A stretch of DNA of 64,000 bases, taken from Dyadobacter sp. MSC1_007 (GTDB taxonomy: Bacteria > Bacteroidota > Bacteroidia > Cytophagales > Spirosomataceae). The first letter of the stretch is position 1. Every line of letters starts with the position of its first letter. A program made the translations under genes and the position numbers. The DNA lies in NCBI RefSeq assembly GCF_023667495.1, contig NZ_JAMOZL010000007.1:124001-188000 (forward strand). Direction: 5' to 3'. The notes under the pieces are model-generated. The model was not told the DNA's origin and did not search any database. It saw only the letters and a list, made by a program, of their open reading frames with translations. This document shows, piece by piece, positions 1 to 8,051 of the stretch.

Positions 1-540
1 CTGTTCAATGCTGATAGCATCAAATTTGATAAAAGTAAGGTTTATAAAACCGATGGCGGCCGCATTGTATACGGCGGTGGCGGTATTACGCCGGATATTT
101 TTGTTCCAAAAGATACTTTGATGAACAGCAAATATCTGTTTGAGCTTTATTCAAAAAACATCATCAGGGAATACGCATTAAGATATGCGAATGAGAACCA
201 TAAAAAGCTTGAAAAACAGCCATTCAATGAGTTTCTGCAATCATTCCAGGTCTCGGATGCCATGCTGGCCGAATTGGTAAAAGACGCTTCCAAAGCTGGT
301 ATTAAGCTAAACGAGAAAGAATTGAGCCTTTCCAAACCGCTTATTACTTCACAAACCAAGGCAATCATTGGCCGGTATGTTTGGGGAAGAAAGCAGAAGA
401 ACGGCCTCAATAACGAAGTCTTCCAGGTGCTCAACCCCACTGATAATGTATATCAGCAAGCGGTCCAACTGTTTAGCCAGGCAGCACAGCTCGAAAAAGG
501 GAAGTTCAGCAGCCTCAATATTCCCAAAAACAACAAGTAG
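1..540 (+). CDS. S41 C-terminal-processing peptidase, 3' end only
   Basis: The reading frame is open from base 1, so the gene starts upstream of the window. The first residues contain the GGRIVYGGGGITPDIFVP stretch that closes the catalytic domain of S41 (Tsp/CtpA-type) proteases. About 145 mostly helical, charged residues follow, as in the C-terminal extension of Bacteroidota Tsp-like enzymes. The PDZ domain and the Ser/Lys dyad would lie upstream and cannot be checked. These periplasmic enzymes cut substrate C-termini and act in envelope quality control. Family call firm; exact role unknown. Confidence 0.85.
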   Translation: MFNADSIKFDKSKVYKTDGGRIVYGGGGITPDIFVPKDTLMNSKYLFELYSKNIIREYALRYANENHKKLEKQPFNEFLQSFQVSDAMLAELVKDASKAGIKLNEKELSLSKPLITSQTKAIIGRYVWGRKQKNGLNNEVFQVLNPTDNVYQQAVQLFSQAAQLEKGKFSSLNIPKNNK

Positions 541-575
541 TACTCCACATCATTATTAACGAATTAACCATTTCC

Positions 576-1328
576 ATGTCACGTATTGCACTGATTACCG
601 GAGCCACCTCCGGGATAGGTAAGGCCACGGCGGAAGCTTTCGCCAATGCCGGAATCGACCTTATTCTGTGTGGACGCCGCCAGGAACGACTCGACGAAGT
701 TGCTTCCGAATTGTCTGCCAAAGTAAAAGTGACCACCCTAATTTTCGACGTGAGGGACAAAGGAGCGGTTATCGCGATGATCGGGTCGTTAGCCGATGAA
801 TGGAAGAACATCGATATACTCGTTAATAATGCCGGTAATGCGCACGGATTGGGCACGCTGGATGAGGGCGACACCGATGATTGGGATGCGATGATTGATG
901 GAAATGTGAAAGGCCTGTTATACGTCTCAAAAGCGGTGATACCGCTTTTGCTGGAACGCGGGAAGGGCCATATCGTCAATATCAGTTCCATCGCTGGTAA
1001 ACAGACTTATGCCAATGGAGCCGTGTATTGCGCTTCCAAGGCTGCGGTGGAGGTTTTGAGTGAAGGAATGCGCCTCGAACTGACCCAGCACGGCATTAAA
1101 GTAACCAATGTAGCGCCGGGTGCGGTGGAAACTGAGTTTTCTCTGGTGCGGTTTAAAGGTGATGAGGAGCGTGCCGAAAAAGTATATCAGGGGTTTGATC
1201 CATTACAACCGGAAGATATCGCCGATGCTATCCTGTATGCGGTGAATGCGCCTTCGCGGGTTACCATTGCCGATATCACGCTTCTTGCCGGAGCACAATC
1301 CACCGCTACAACCATTCATCGCAAGTAG
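576..1328 (+). CDS. SDR family NAD(P)-dependent oxidoreductase (YdfG-like)
   Basis: A classical short-chain dehydrogenase of 250 aa, the normal length. The TGATSGIG nucleotide-binding motif is at residues 8-15, NNAG at 84-87, the catalytic Ser at 137/138, and YxxxK at Tyr151/Lys155. Arg34-Arg35 after the second strand suggest NADP(H) preference. The overall pattern resembles the YdfG / 3-hydroxy acid dehydrogenase group, which oxidises small hydroxy acids or serine, but substrate cannot be read from sequence. It starts 35 nt after the protease stop and is followed closely by an MFS gene, so the three could be co-transcribed. Confidence 0.9.
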   Translation: MSRIALITGATSGIGKATAEAFANAGIDLILCGRRQERLDEVASELSAKVKVTTLIFDVRDKGAVIAMIGSLADEWKNIDILVNNAGNAHGLGTLDEGDTDDWDAMIDGNVKGLLYVSKAVIPLLLERGKGHIVNISSIAGKQTYANGAVYCASKAAVEVLSEGMRLELTQHGIKVTNVAPGAVETEFSLVRFKGDEERAEKVYQGFDPLQPEDIADAILYAVNAPSRVTIADITLLAGAQSTATTIHRK

Positions 1329-1361
1329 AACTATCTGGTGCCCGCATGCTGTTTAAAGTCT

Positions 1362-2582
1362 ATGAAAAGTTTTGACCAAAGTCCCCCCGCTGAATCCGTA
1401 GCGGCAGTTTCCGCCTCTCAGACTGTATTTCCAATCCTGTTGGCACTGAGTTTCTCCCACTTGTTGAATGATACGATGCAGTCCCTCATTCCATCCATTT
1501 ACCCAATGGTGAAGGAGTCGTTTCATTTGAGTTTTTCGCAAATCGGCCTCATTACCTTTACTTTCCAGGTAAGCGCGTCTATTTTTCAGCCACTCGTAGG
1601 TTCATTTACGGATAAACGGCCACAACCCTATGCGTTGGCAGTCGGCATGTGTTTTACCCTTTTGGGCCTGGTTTTGATGTCGGTTGCCGACCATTTTAAT
1701 ATTGTATTGCTTTCCGTTGGCTTGATAGGCATTGGTTCGGCAGTATTTCATCCGGAGGCGTCGCGGGTGGCGCGTATGGCATCGGGCGGTAAGCATGGTA
1801 TGGCGCAATCGCTTTTTCAGGTGGGCGGCAATGCGGGAAGTTCGCTGGGGCCTTTGCTTGCTGCATTGATATTGCTGCCTTATGGAAGGTTCCAGGTAAT
1901 CTGGTTTTCGCTGGTCGCATTGCTCGCAATTTTGATCCTTTCGTGGGTAGGAGGTTGGTATAAACAAAAGTTGGGCACGGTGGTCAGCAAGTCGGGCGCA
2001 GTAGCACAGGAGAGTACGCTACCCAAAGGGACGATCGTCCTGTCCATCGGCATATTACTGCTGCTGATTTTCTCGAAATACATCTATATGGCGAGCATTT
2101 CAAGCTATTTTACATTTTACCTGATCGATAAGTTCGGGGTCTCCATTCAGAGTTCTCAGATCTATCTTTTTGCATTTCTCTTTGCAGTGGCCGCCGGAAC
2201 TTTCATCGGAGGCCCTGTTGGCGACCGGATCGGTCGTAAATATGTGATCTGGATTTCTATCCTTGGAGCGGCGCCGTTTGCATTGTTGCTGCCTTACGTC
2301 GACCTTTTCTGGACAGGTGTACTGAGCTGCATTATCGGTCTGATATTGTCATCCGCATTCTCGGCGATTTTGGTGTATGCACAGGAATTGATCCCTGGAA
2401 AGGTAGGGATGATCGCAGGGCTTTTCTTTGGATTTGCATTTGGTATCGGTGGAATCGGCTCAGCCCTCTTGGGGACATTGGCAGATAAAACAAGCATTGA
2501 GCACGTTTTCTGGATCTGCTCGTTCCTGCCACTGATCGGTCTATTAACCGGTTTTCTGCCAAATTTGGAGAAAAAGCGTTAA
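1362..2582 (+). CDS. MFS transporter, Fsr (fosmidomycin resistance)-like
   Basis: A roughly 406-residue major facilitator protein with about 12 hydrophobic segments. Family signs are the SHLLNDTMQSLIPSIYP stretch in helix 1, DKRPQPYAL in loop 2-3, GIGSAVFHPEASR, and GDRIGRK in the second half. These match the Fsr group of drug/H+ antiporters, known for fosmidomycin export in E. coli. I chose the ATG at 1362; an in-frame GTG at 1338 would add a cysteine-rich leader unlikely to be translated. It lies 33 nt after the SDR gene. The natural substrate is unknown. Confidence 0.88.
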   Translation: MKSFDQSPPAESVAAVSASQTVFPILLALSFSHLLNDTMQSLIPSIYPMVKESFHLSFSQIGLITFTFQVSASIFQPLVGSFTDKRPQPYALAVGMCFTLLGLVLMSVADHFNIVLLSVGLIGIGSAVFHPEASRVARMASGGKHGMAQSLFQVGGNAGSSLGPLLAALILLPYGRFQVIWFSLVALLAILILSWVGGWYKQKLGTVVSKSGAVAQESTLPKGTIVLSIGILLLLIFSKYIYMASISSYFTFYLIDKFGVSIQSSQIYLFAFLFAVAAGTFIGGPVGDRIGRKYVIWISILGAAPFALLLPYVDLFWTGVLSCIIGLILSSAFSAILVYAQELIPGKVGMIAGLFFGFAFGIGGIGSALLGTLADKTSIEHVFWICSFLPLIGLLTGFLPNLEKKR

Positions 2583-2583
2583 G

Positions 2584-3000
2584 TCAAACCATTTGAAGGA
2601 ATTCACGAACACTGCGCACGGGTAGTTGAACGGTACCCAGGCCTTGCAAAACCCTGTCGCTGCTGATAAAAACGTCTAGTTTATGCTGGATAGCAGTGTA
2701 ATATTGCAGCGCGTCTTCGACATCATCAATTTTTGAATGTAACGCAAAAATGGCTACATCATGCGTGCAGTCAATAACCCTGATGTCCGAGAGTAATAGT
2801 AGGAGCAGGTCCCTGGTTGTAGGTTTTCCGTAAGATTTGGTCAACCAATAGCTTACTATATGAATAATCGCTGGGGAAATGCAGGCCTGAATCTTTCTTT
2901 CCGTGACCAGTTGGATGATCGTGCGGGCATCTTCATACCCTTTGCGTTTCAGCAGAAAATCAAGCAGGACGTTTGCGTCTAGAAAAACTTTAAAAGCCAT
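2584..3000 (-). CDS. PIN-domain toxin (VapC-like ribonuclease)
   Basis: A 138-aa PIN domain protein. The metal-binding acidic residues are visible: Asp8 in FLDANVLLDF, Glu95/Asp96 in DVEDALQYY, and Asp115 in ISSDR. PIN toxins are Mg-dependent RNases that cut tRNA or rRNA and are neutralised by the antitoxin encoded upstream. The start codon overlaps the end of the antitoxin gene by 11 nt, which indicates translational coupling. The gene ends 1 nt after the convergent MFS stop. The RNA target cannot be predicted. Confidence 0.88.
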   Translation of the reverse strand: MAFKVFLDANVLLDFLLKRKGYEDARTIIQLVTERKIQACISPAIIHIVSYWLTKSYGKPTTRDLLLLLLSDIRVIDCTHDVAIFALHSKIDDVEDALQYYTAIQHKLDVFISSDRVLQGLGTVQLPVRSVREFLQMV

Positions 3001-3238
3001 ATTTTTTGCTGCGCTGCTCGTAATAAGATTTCTTTAAATCGACATCGTCATCAAGTCCCGAGGGAGCTTTGAGGTTGTCGACCATTTCAAGAATGTTATT
3101 TTTTTTTGCAGTTGAGCTAATAATGCTTTTGAAGTAATCTTCGATGATCTGTGAAAGACTTACGTGTTTTGACGCGGCATAATCCTTCACCTGGTCAAGC
3201 AGGCTGTCTTCGATGGTGATGTTTAGTCTGGCTTTCAT
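2990..3238 (-). CDS. RHH-type antitoxin (DUF6364-like), partner of PIN toxin
   Basis: An 82-aa protein. Its N-terminus (KARLNITIEDSLLDQVKDYA, then SLSQIIEDYF) has the strand-helix-helix pattern of ribbon-helix-helix DNA-binding antitoxins. The C-terminal half is charged and probably disordered until it wraps the toxin. It is the first gene of a two-gene unit, followed by the PIN gene with an 11-nt overlap. A perfect 15-bp inverted repeat lies 6 nt upstream of the start codon and is the likely autoregulatory operator. The family assignment is by pattern; the toxin-antitoxin role follows from arrangement. Confidence 0.82.
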   Translation of the reverse strand: MKARLNITIEDSLLDQVKDYAASKHVSLSQIIEDYFKSIISSTAKKNNILEMVDNLKAPSGLDDDVDLKKSYYEQRSKKYGF

Positions 3239-3243
3239 AAAAT

Positions 3244-3281
3244 AAATATGCGCATAAATTTTCAGTTATGCGCATATTTAG
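3244..3281 (-). promoter_or_regulatory. Operator of the RHH/PIN toxin-antitoxin unit
   Basis: Two 15-bp arms, 3244-3258 and 3267-3281, are perfect inverted repeats separated by 8 bp. Each arm itself contains the palindrome TATGCGCATA, so the site offers two symmetric half-operators about two helical turns apart. It begins 6 nt before the antitoxin start codon. This is the expected layout for cooperative binding by two RHH dimers. Binding itself is inferred. Confidence 0.75.
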
Positions 3282-3291
3282 TGCTGGTTTT

Positions 3292-3972
3292 TTAAGTCAA
3301 CTTCCAACAAATCCTCAAAATCAAATCCGGATCGGGGCATAGCGCCAGGTAGTAATCTTGTTCCTCGACGCTGCTGACTCCGGGAAAATCGCCGCGGTAA
3401 CCGCCGATATCGCTGATAATCTGAAAGTGTAAATGCGGAGGCCAGTCACCGTTTTCCGGGTAGGGGCCGATGAATGCAAAGTTTTCTCCTGCCGAAATTG
3501 GTTTTCCCTGATAAATATCTTTCAGGGATTCGAGGGACAGATGGCCGTACAATGTATAAAACGTGGCACCACTCAATTCGTGGGCGAGGATAATGGTCGG
3601 GCCGTAATCCCCGTAATGGTCGTTGAATGCGTAACTATGCACAATGCCATCCAAAGGCGCATGAACAGGTTCGCCTGCATCAGTCCAGATATCGATACCT
3701 AAATGAATACTCCTGGGCTTGTCCGAATCGGTAAAATGCTTCCTATGCCGGTATATTATCCTATTTTCGGCATAGCCACCAATGCCGTTGAAAGTATTTT
3801 CAGAAAGCAGTTCCCTGGAAACATAATCCGAAAAAGCGGACGTTTCGGAAAAATCTCTTCGCATCAGATCAGCATTATTCTCCGTGAAATCCAGCTTCCG
3901 ATATGGTTTTGAATTTTGTACCAAATCGGAAAACCGGGGATATTCACGGAGAGTTTTGCTGAGATCAGGCAT
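3292..3972 (-). CDS. M23-family metallopeptidase, no signal peptide
   Basis: A 226-aa protein whose second half is an M23 (LytM-like) zinc peptidase domain. The ligands are visible as His90-x3-Asp94 (HLGID) and the HLH pair His180/His182 (PPHLHFQI), with LYGH at 140-143. M23 enzymes usually cut peptidoglycan cross-links outside the cytoplasm, yet the N-terminus here (MPDLSKTLREYPRFSDLV) has no signal peptide or membrane anchor. It resembles the M23 domains found joined to class-III aminotransferases. Substrate and location are open. It is encoded alone, between the toxin-antitoxin unit and a zinc protease. Confidence 0.8.
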   Translation of the reverse strand: MPDLSKTLREYPRFSDLVQNSKPYRKLDFTENNADLMRRDFSETSAFSDYVSRELLSENTFNGIGGYAENRIIYRHRKHFTDSDKPRSIHLGIDIWTDAGEPVHAPLDGIVHSYAFNDHYGDYGPTIILAHELSGATFYTLYGHLSLESLKDIYQGKPISAGENFAFIGPYPENGDWPPHLHFQIISDIGGYRGDFPGVSSVEEQDYYLALCPDPDLILRICWKLT

Positions 3973-4017
3973 GGTGCCGGATTTAAATATGGTTAGAAGC
4001 TGATTTTACTTCGAATA

Positions 4018-6597
4018 TTACTTTGGGTCCAACGCCTGTTTGATCCGTTGCGATACGTCCTGCAAGTGGTAGCGGGTGTTCTTGTCCGGACTTTTAGCGA
4101 TGGCACTGGCCAATGTCGTTTTCAAGCTTTCCAAATGCGCCCTTGCAACGGACGGCAAGTCGGTTTTCTCCAATTCCACCATACGGGTCGAAAAGCCATA
4201 AGTAATGCCAACAGGAACGGAAAGCACAGTAGCGCGGCCTGGTTTAAGCAAACTGATCAACTTCTCGGCATACACTTTTTGCAGGTTACGGCGATACAGA
4301 TCGATTGTTTTTCCTGTCTTCGCTTCCGCCCAAATTCCACCTTCGAGATCTGTAAAGAGATCATCAAGCGTATAATTTTTGGTAGAAAGCCCTGTTTCCA
4401 TCAGCCTCACGGCACGGTCACCGGCAAAAAGCGATGTCAATGCATATTCCTGCAATGCTTTCACGGCTTCTACACCGGATTCAGGCTTCACTTTATTCAA
4501 AATATTCTGATCCAAAAGCCAGGTAGGGGTTTTAAATAACTGGGCATTCAGGAAGTCAACTGCCTCTTTCTGAGTAGTTTTTGATACTGTTTCAAAAGTA
4601 GGGCCCTCCATATCATACGTTGTAGGCGTGTCGTAAATCCCTCCCACGTTCTTGATCACATGGCCAAGGTAACGACGGTATTGCGCCACGACATTACCAT
4701 AAATTTCATCGAGTTCCTTGTAGCTTTCGCCGTCTTCCTTGCTCCATTCGATCAGGTTGGGAATGATCCTTTTCAGGTTTTTAATACCATATTCCGAAGC
4801 TTTCATCGCATTGTCACTCAGGTCTTCCGTCTGGTAACGTGGGTCATAAGGGCTAATCTCGGTCCCAAAATGAAGACGCACATCCTTATAAGCCTCTTTC
4901 GTGAGATTGTTCAGCAGAGTCTTCTCGGCGGTCACATCTTTGGCATCCGCAAAATTGCTGTAACCCCATTTGATCGCCCATTTATCATAATCACCGATAC
5001 GCGGGAACAGGTTTGTAATGCCATCTTCCGGCTGGGCCACGTAGTTGAACCTCGCATAGTCCATGATCGAAGAAGTATGCCCATGCGCGTCCACCCACGC
5101 TTTGTCCCGCAGCTTTTCCACAGGCGTAGCCGAGCTGGCGCCCATATTATGCCTCAAACCGAGCGTATGACCTATTTCGTGAGATGATACAAACCGCACA
5201 AGCTGGCCCATCAACTCATCATCAAACTTTTTCTTGCGGGCACCCGGATCGACTGCACCTGCCTGGATAATGTACCAGTTGCGCAACAACCGCATTACAT
5301 TATGGTACCAGCCGATGTGACTTTCAAGGATCTCGCCGCTTCTCGGGTCATGTACATTAGGGCCGTAAGCATTCTGAATATCGGCAGCAAAATAACGGAT
5401 CACCGAATAGCGTGCATCTTCCAGGCTCATAGTAGTGTCCTTTTCCGGCCAGTATTCGCCGCGGATGGCGTTTTTCCAGCCTGCCTGCTCAAATGCGACC
5501 TGCCAATCGTCGACTCCCGCTTTCAGGTATTTTCGCCATTTTTCGGGGGTTGAAGGATCGATGTAGTAAATAATCGGTTTTTTAGGTTCGATGAGCTCAC
5601 CGTTTTTCTGGCGTCGTGCGTCTTCGGCATTCTTAGGTTCCAAGCGCCATCTTACAGCGAAAACCTCGGTATCCGAGCGTTGCGATTCTTCACTGAATGT
5701 GGCATATTGATTGGCGAAATAGCCTACGCGACTATCAAAAATCCGCTTTCTCATCGGTGATTTCGGTAATAGGATCAGCGACGTGTTCATTTCGAACGTC
5801 ACGACACCCGCATCGAGGCCCGATGGGAGATACTGACCGATGGTGGGGACAGGTGTGGGTGTTAAAAGCTGCGGCGCGACAGTGAACGTTTTGATCGAGC
5901 GAATCTCGGTATTGATCGGATAAGAGCAAATCTTTTCGATAAACGAAGCCTCCTTTTTAAACGCAGTCAGTTTTAATAACTGTTTGCTGACCGAACTAAG
6001 CGAAAAGACTTGGTTATCGGCATTGAAGAAATCAGTCACATCTATGACAGACGACCTTGCGCCCGGTTCTTTTTTAATTGCCTTAATATCAAAAACACCA
6101 ATAATGGGATCAGAATTAGAGTTTTTGACGGCCTGGAATATTGGTTTCGTACTGTCCGGGCTGGTCACTACAATGGTTACCGAGCGCAAAAGCAGGTTAT
6201 CGTCCATTCCCTTTTCCCAACGGATCATCTGACGGTTAACCTCTTCACCGCCAAAAATTCCACCACCGGCTGCTGTTTTTGAATAGCGGGTAACGGCCAT
6301 AATGTCCCTGTTGAGGAGAGAATCGGGTATTTCGAAATACCATTTCTGGTCCATTTTGTGCACCGAAATCATTCCTTTCTGGCTCACCGCGCTGGTGTCG
6401 ATCAGGTCTTTGAATGCTTTCGGACCTTTCTTTTTGTCGTCTTTCAGCTTGTCTTTCACAGCCGACGCCACGGCATCCACCGCTTTGTCGATCTTGACAT
6501 CTTCCTGTTTTTCTTTCTTTTTCTTTCTTTGGGCCCGGGTATCGTGCATGATCAGGCATGCCAGCACCGCGAGGAGAAGGTAACGCATTAATCTCAT
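4018..6597 (-). CDS. Secreted zinc-dependent metalloprotease (DUF5117/DUF5118-like)
   Basis: An 859-aa protein with an N-terminal signal peptide (MRLMRYLLLAVLACLIMHDTRAQ) and then a lysine-rich linker. The zinc site HEIGHTLGLRHN lies near residue 470 and follows the HExxHxxGxxH pattern of metzincin-type proteases. An SSIMDY/ARFNY segment downstream would hold the Met-turn. Architecture and length match the large Bacteroidota zinc-dependent metalloprotease family with DUF5117 before and DUF4953-like sequence around the active site. It probably acts in the periplasm or outside the cell. It lies 59 nt after the Ppx/GppA gene on the same strand. Substrate unknown. Confidence 0.88.
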   Translation of the reverse strand: MRLMRYLLLAVLACLIMHDTRAQRKKKKEKQEDVKIDKAVDAVASAVKDKLKDDKKKGPKAFKDLIDTSAVSQKGMISVHKMDQKWYFEIPDSLLNRDIMAVTRYSKTAAGGGIFGGEEVNRQMIRWEKGMDDNLLLRSVTIVVTSPDSTKPIFQAVKNSNSDPIIGVFDIKAIKKEPGARSSVIDVTDFFNADNQVFSLSSVSKQLLKLTAFKKEASFIEKICSYPINTEIRSIKTFTVAPQLLTPTPVPTIGQYLPSGLDAGVVTFEMNTSLILLPKSPMRKRIFDSRVGYFANQYATFSEESQRSDTEVFAVRWRLEPKNAEDARRQKNGELIEPKKPIIYYIDPSTPEKWRKYLKAGVDDWQVAFEQAGWKNAIRGEYWPEKDTTMSLEDARYSVIRYFAADIQNAYGPNVHDPRSGEILESHIGWYHNVMRLLRNWYIIQAGAVDPGARKKKFDDELMGQLVRFVSSHEIGHTLGLRHNMGASSATPVEKLRDKAWVDAHGHTSSIMDYARFNYVAQPEDGITNLFPRIGDYDKWAIKWGYSNFADAKDVTAEKTLLNNLTKEAYKDVRLHFGTEISPYDPRYQTEDLSDNAMKASEYGIKNLKRIIPNLIEWSKEDGESYKELDEIYGNVVAQYRRYLGHVIKNVGGIYDTPTTYDMEGPTFETVSKTTQKEAVDFLNAQLFKTPTWLLDQNILNKVKPESGVEAVKALQEYALTSLFAGDRAVRLMETGLSTKNYTLDDLFTDLEGGIWAEAKTGKTIDLYRRNLQKVYAEKLISLLKPGRATVLSVPVGITYGFSTRMVELEKTDLPSVARAHLESLKTTLASAIAKSPDKNTRYHLQDVSQRIKQALDPK

Positions 6598-6656
6598 AGA
6601 GTGGTTTTGGTTATTGGATTAAATAAATCTGAAAACGAGGGGGAATGCTTTTAAAT

Positions 6657-7592
6657 CTATTGGGCCATTAATTCAGCAAGAACGCCTTCTTTCAGGGCAT
6701 ATTTGGATACCTGTATTTCACTGATTCCATAAGTTTTAAGCACATAATCGACCAGGCAAACGGCCACGACGATCATATCCACCCGCAATTCGATCATGCC
6801 CGGGATCAACAGTCTTTCATCATGATTTCGGGAAAGGATTAGCGCGTATGCCCTGTAAAACTCGTCAAGCGGGATATTAAAGTCGGTTTGTGTGGAAGGC
6901 GGCCAGTTGTCGGTGCGATAATGAAAGTCGATATCGACCAGCGTGTCGAACGTTCCTGACGAGCCTACCAGTTTGCCAGGTGCATACTGATGAACTGCAT
7001 TTGCAAGCGGTATAAGGTTTTCTTCAAAATGGTTATACAAATTTTTCCGGTCGGCCTGGGAAAGCGGGTCGTTGCGCATGAATTTCTCCATTAAACGTTG
7101 TCCGCCGATCTCGAAGCTCTGTTTCCAGAAGATCTGGCTCCGGTTGCCGATAATGAATTCCACACTGCCGCCTCCGATGTCCATGATCAGCGAAGGTTGT
7201 TCGCCAATGTCCGCACCATGTCTCACGCCGTGATAAATGTATTCCGCTTCCCGATTGCCGTCGATAACTGTAATGGAAATGTTGGTTTTACTGAGAATTT
7301 CAGAGCAGAACTCTTGTTTGTTTTCCGCATTCCGGATCGCGCTGGTGCCGAATGCGAAGGTATTACCGGGGTTGACGTCAAAGGAATCGAGCTTTTCCCT
7401 GAAATAGGAGAGGACATCGAGGGCTCGGCCCACGGCCTCAGGCGTAATGATCCGCTTGTTAATGCCGCCTAATCCGATCCTCGCTGGCCTGCTTTCATGG
7501 AAGACCGTCTTGAAATGAGCGCCATTTTTTTCCGCGATCAGCAGGTGAAAAGTGTTTGTTCCTAAATCAATTATTCCCAGTCTCGAACTCAT
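6657..7592 (-). CDS. Ppx/GppA-type exopolyphosphatase
   Basis: A 311-aa protein of the ASKHA-fold Ppx/GppA family. Visible motifs are the phosphate-1 loop GIIDLGTNTFHLLIAE at the N-terminus, AFGTSAIRNAEN near residue 90, and the phosphate-2 loop IMDIGGGSVEFIIG near residue 140. It is the short form that lacks the C-terminal HD-like domain of E. coli Ppx. Members hydrolyse polyphosphate or the pentaphosphate alarmone pppGpp; which one applies here cannot be told. A TATTTTTG box (plus-strand 7641-7648) about 50 nt upstream fits a -7 element, with no clear -33. Confidence 0.9.
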   Translation of the reverse strand: MSSRLGIIDLGTNTFHLLIAEKNGAHFKTVFHESRPARIGLGGINKRIITPEAVGRALDVLSYFREKLDSFDVNPGNTFAFGTSAIRNAENKQEFCSEILSKTNISITVIDGNREAEYIYHGVRHGADIGEQPSLIMDIGGGSVEFIIGNRSQIFWKQSFEIGGQRLMEKFMRNDPLSQADRKNLYNHFEENLIPLANAVHQYAPGKLVGSSGTFDTLVDIDFHYRTDNWPPSTQTDFNIPLDEFYRAYALILSRNHDERLLIPGMIELRVDMIVVAVCLVDYVLKTYGISEIQVSKYALKEGVLAELMAQ

Positions 7593-7671
7593 ATCGGGCT
7601 GTTTAATCTGTTAATGACTTTCTTCTCAATGCAATGAATACAAAAATAACCTAATTTTAACGACTTATTTC

Positions 7672-7702
7672 TTGATTTTCTGTTGGATATAGTTTTTCTT
7701 TG
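7672..7702 (+). promoter_or_regulatory. Probable rpsU promoter
   Basis: TTG at 7672-7674, a 20-nt spacer, then TTTCTTTG at 7695-7702. This fits the Bacteroidota sigma-A consensus TTG-N17-23-TAnnTTTG with one mismatch. It would give a leader of about 40 nt before rpsU. Confidence 0.5.
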
Positions 7703-7749
7703 CAGTCCGATTTCAGAAACCAATTCAAAGAACATTATAATTTATAAGC

Positions 7750-7944
7750 ATGCTTATTATTAACATTAAAGACAACGAATCGATTGATCGCGCTCTTAAG
7801 CGTTACAAGAAGAAATTTGAAAGAACTGGTACAATGCGCCAGCTCCGTGCTCGTACTGCTTTCGAAAAACCATCTGTTAAGCGTCGTTTCGAAGTTTTGC
7901 GTGCAGTTTACAAAGAAAAAACATACGGTCATTTAGAAGACTAG
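7750..7944 (+). CDS. rpsU: 30S ribosomal protein bS21
   Basis: A 64-aa basic protein with the bS21 pattern: IINIKDNESIDRALKRYKKK, then KFERTGTMRQLRAR and KPSVKRRFEVLRAVYK. Length and composition fit the Bacteroidota form. bS21 sits on the small subunit platform near the 3' end of 16S rRNA and influences mRNA docking. In Bacteroidota it is linked to the sequestration of the anti-Shine-Dalgarno sequence. A strong terminator hairpin follows, just before the recombinase gene. Confidence 0.97.
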   Translation: MLIINIKDNESIDRALKRYKKKFERTGTMRQLRARTAFEKPSVKRRFEVLRAVYKEKTYGHLED

Positions 7945-7997
7945 TTCCTGACGGAATGGTTCTCTGAAAGACTTCTACAGGATTATTATATCCATAT

Positions 7998-8043
7998 CAT
8001 ACGAAAAAGAGCTGTCTTGAATTAGACGGCTCTTTTTCGTATG
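7998..8043 (+). terminator. rpsU terminator, bidirectional hairpin
   Basis: The arms 7998-8012 and 8029-8043 are perfectly complementary and extend inward by four more pairs (one T-G) to an 8-nt loop. The outer part is A-rich on one side and T-rich on the other, so it can terminate in both directions. It ends only 8 nt before the next start codon. Confidence 0.85.
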
Positions 8044-8051
8044 TTAGGACT

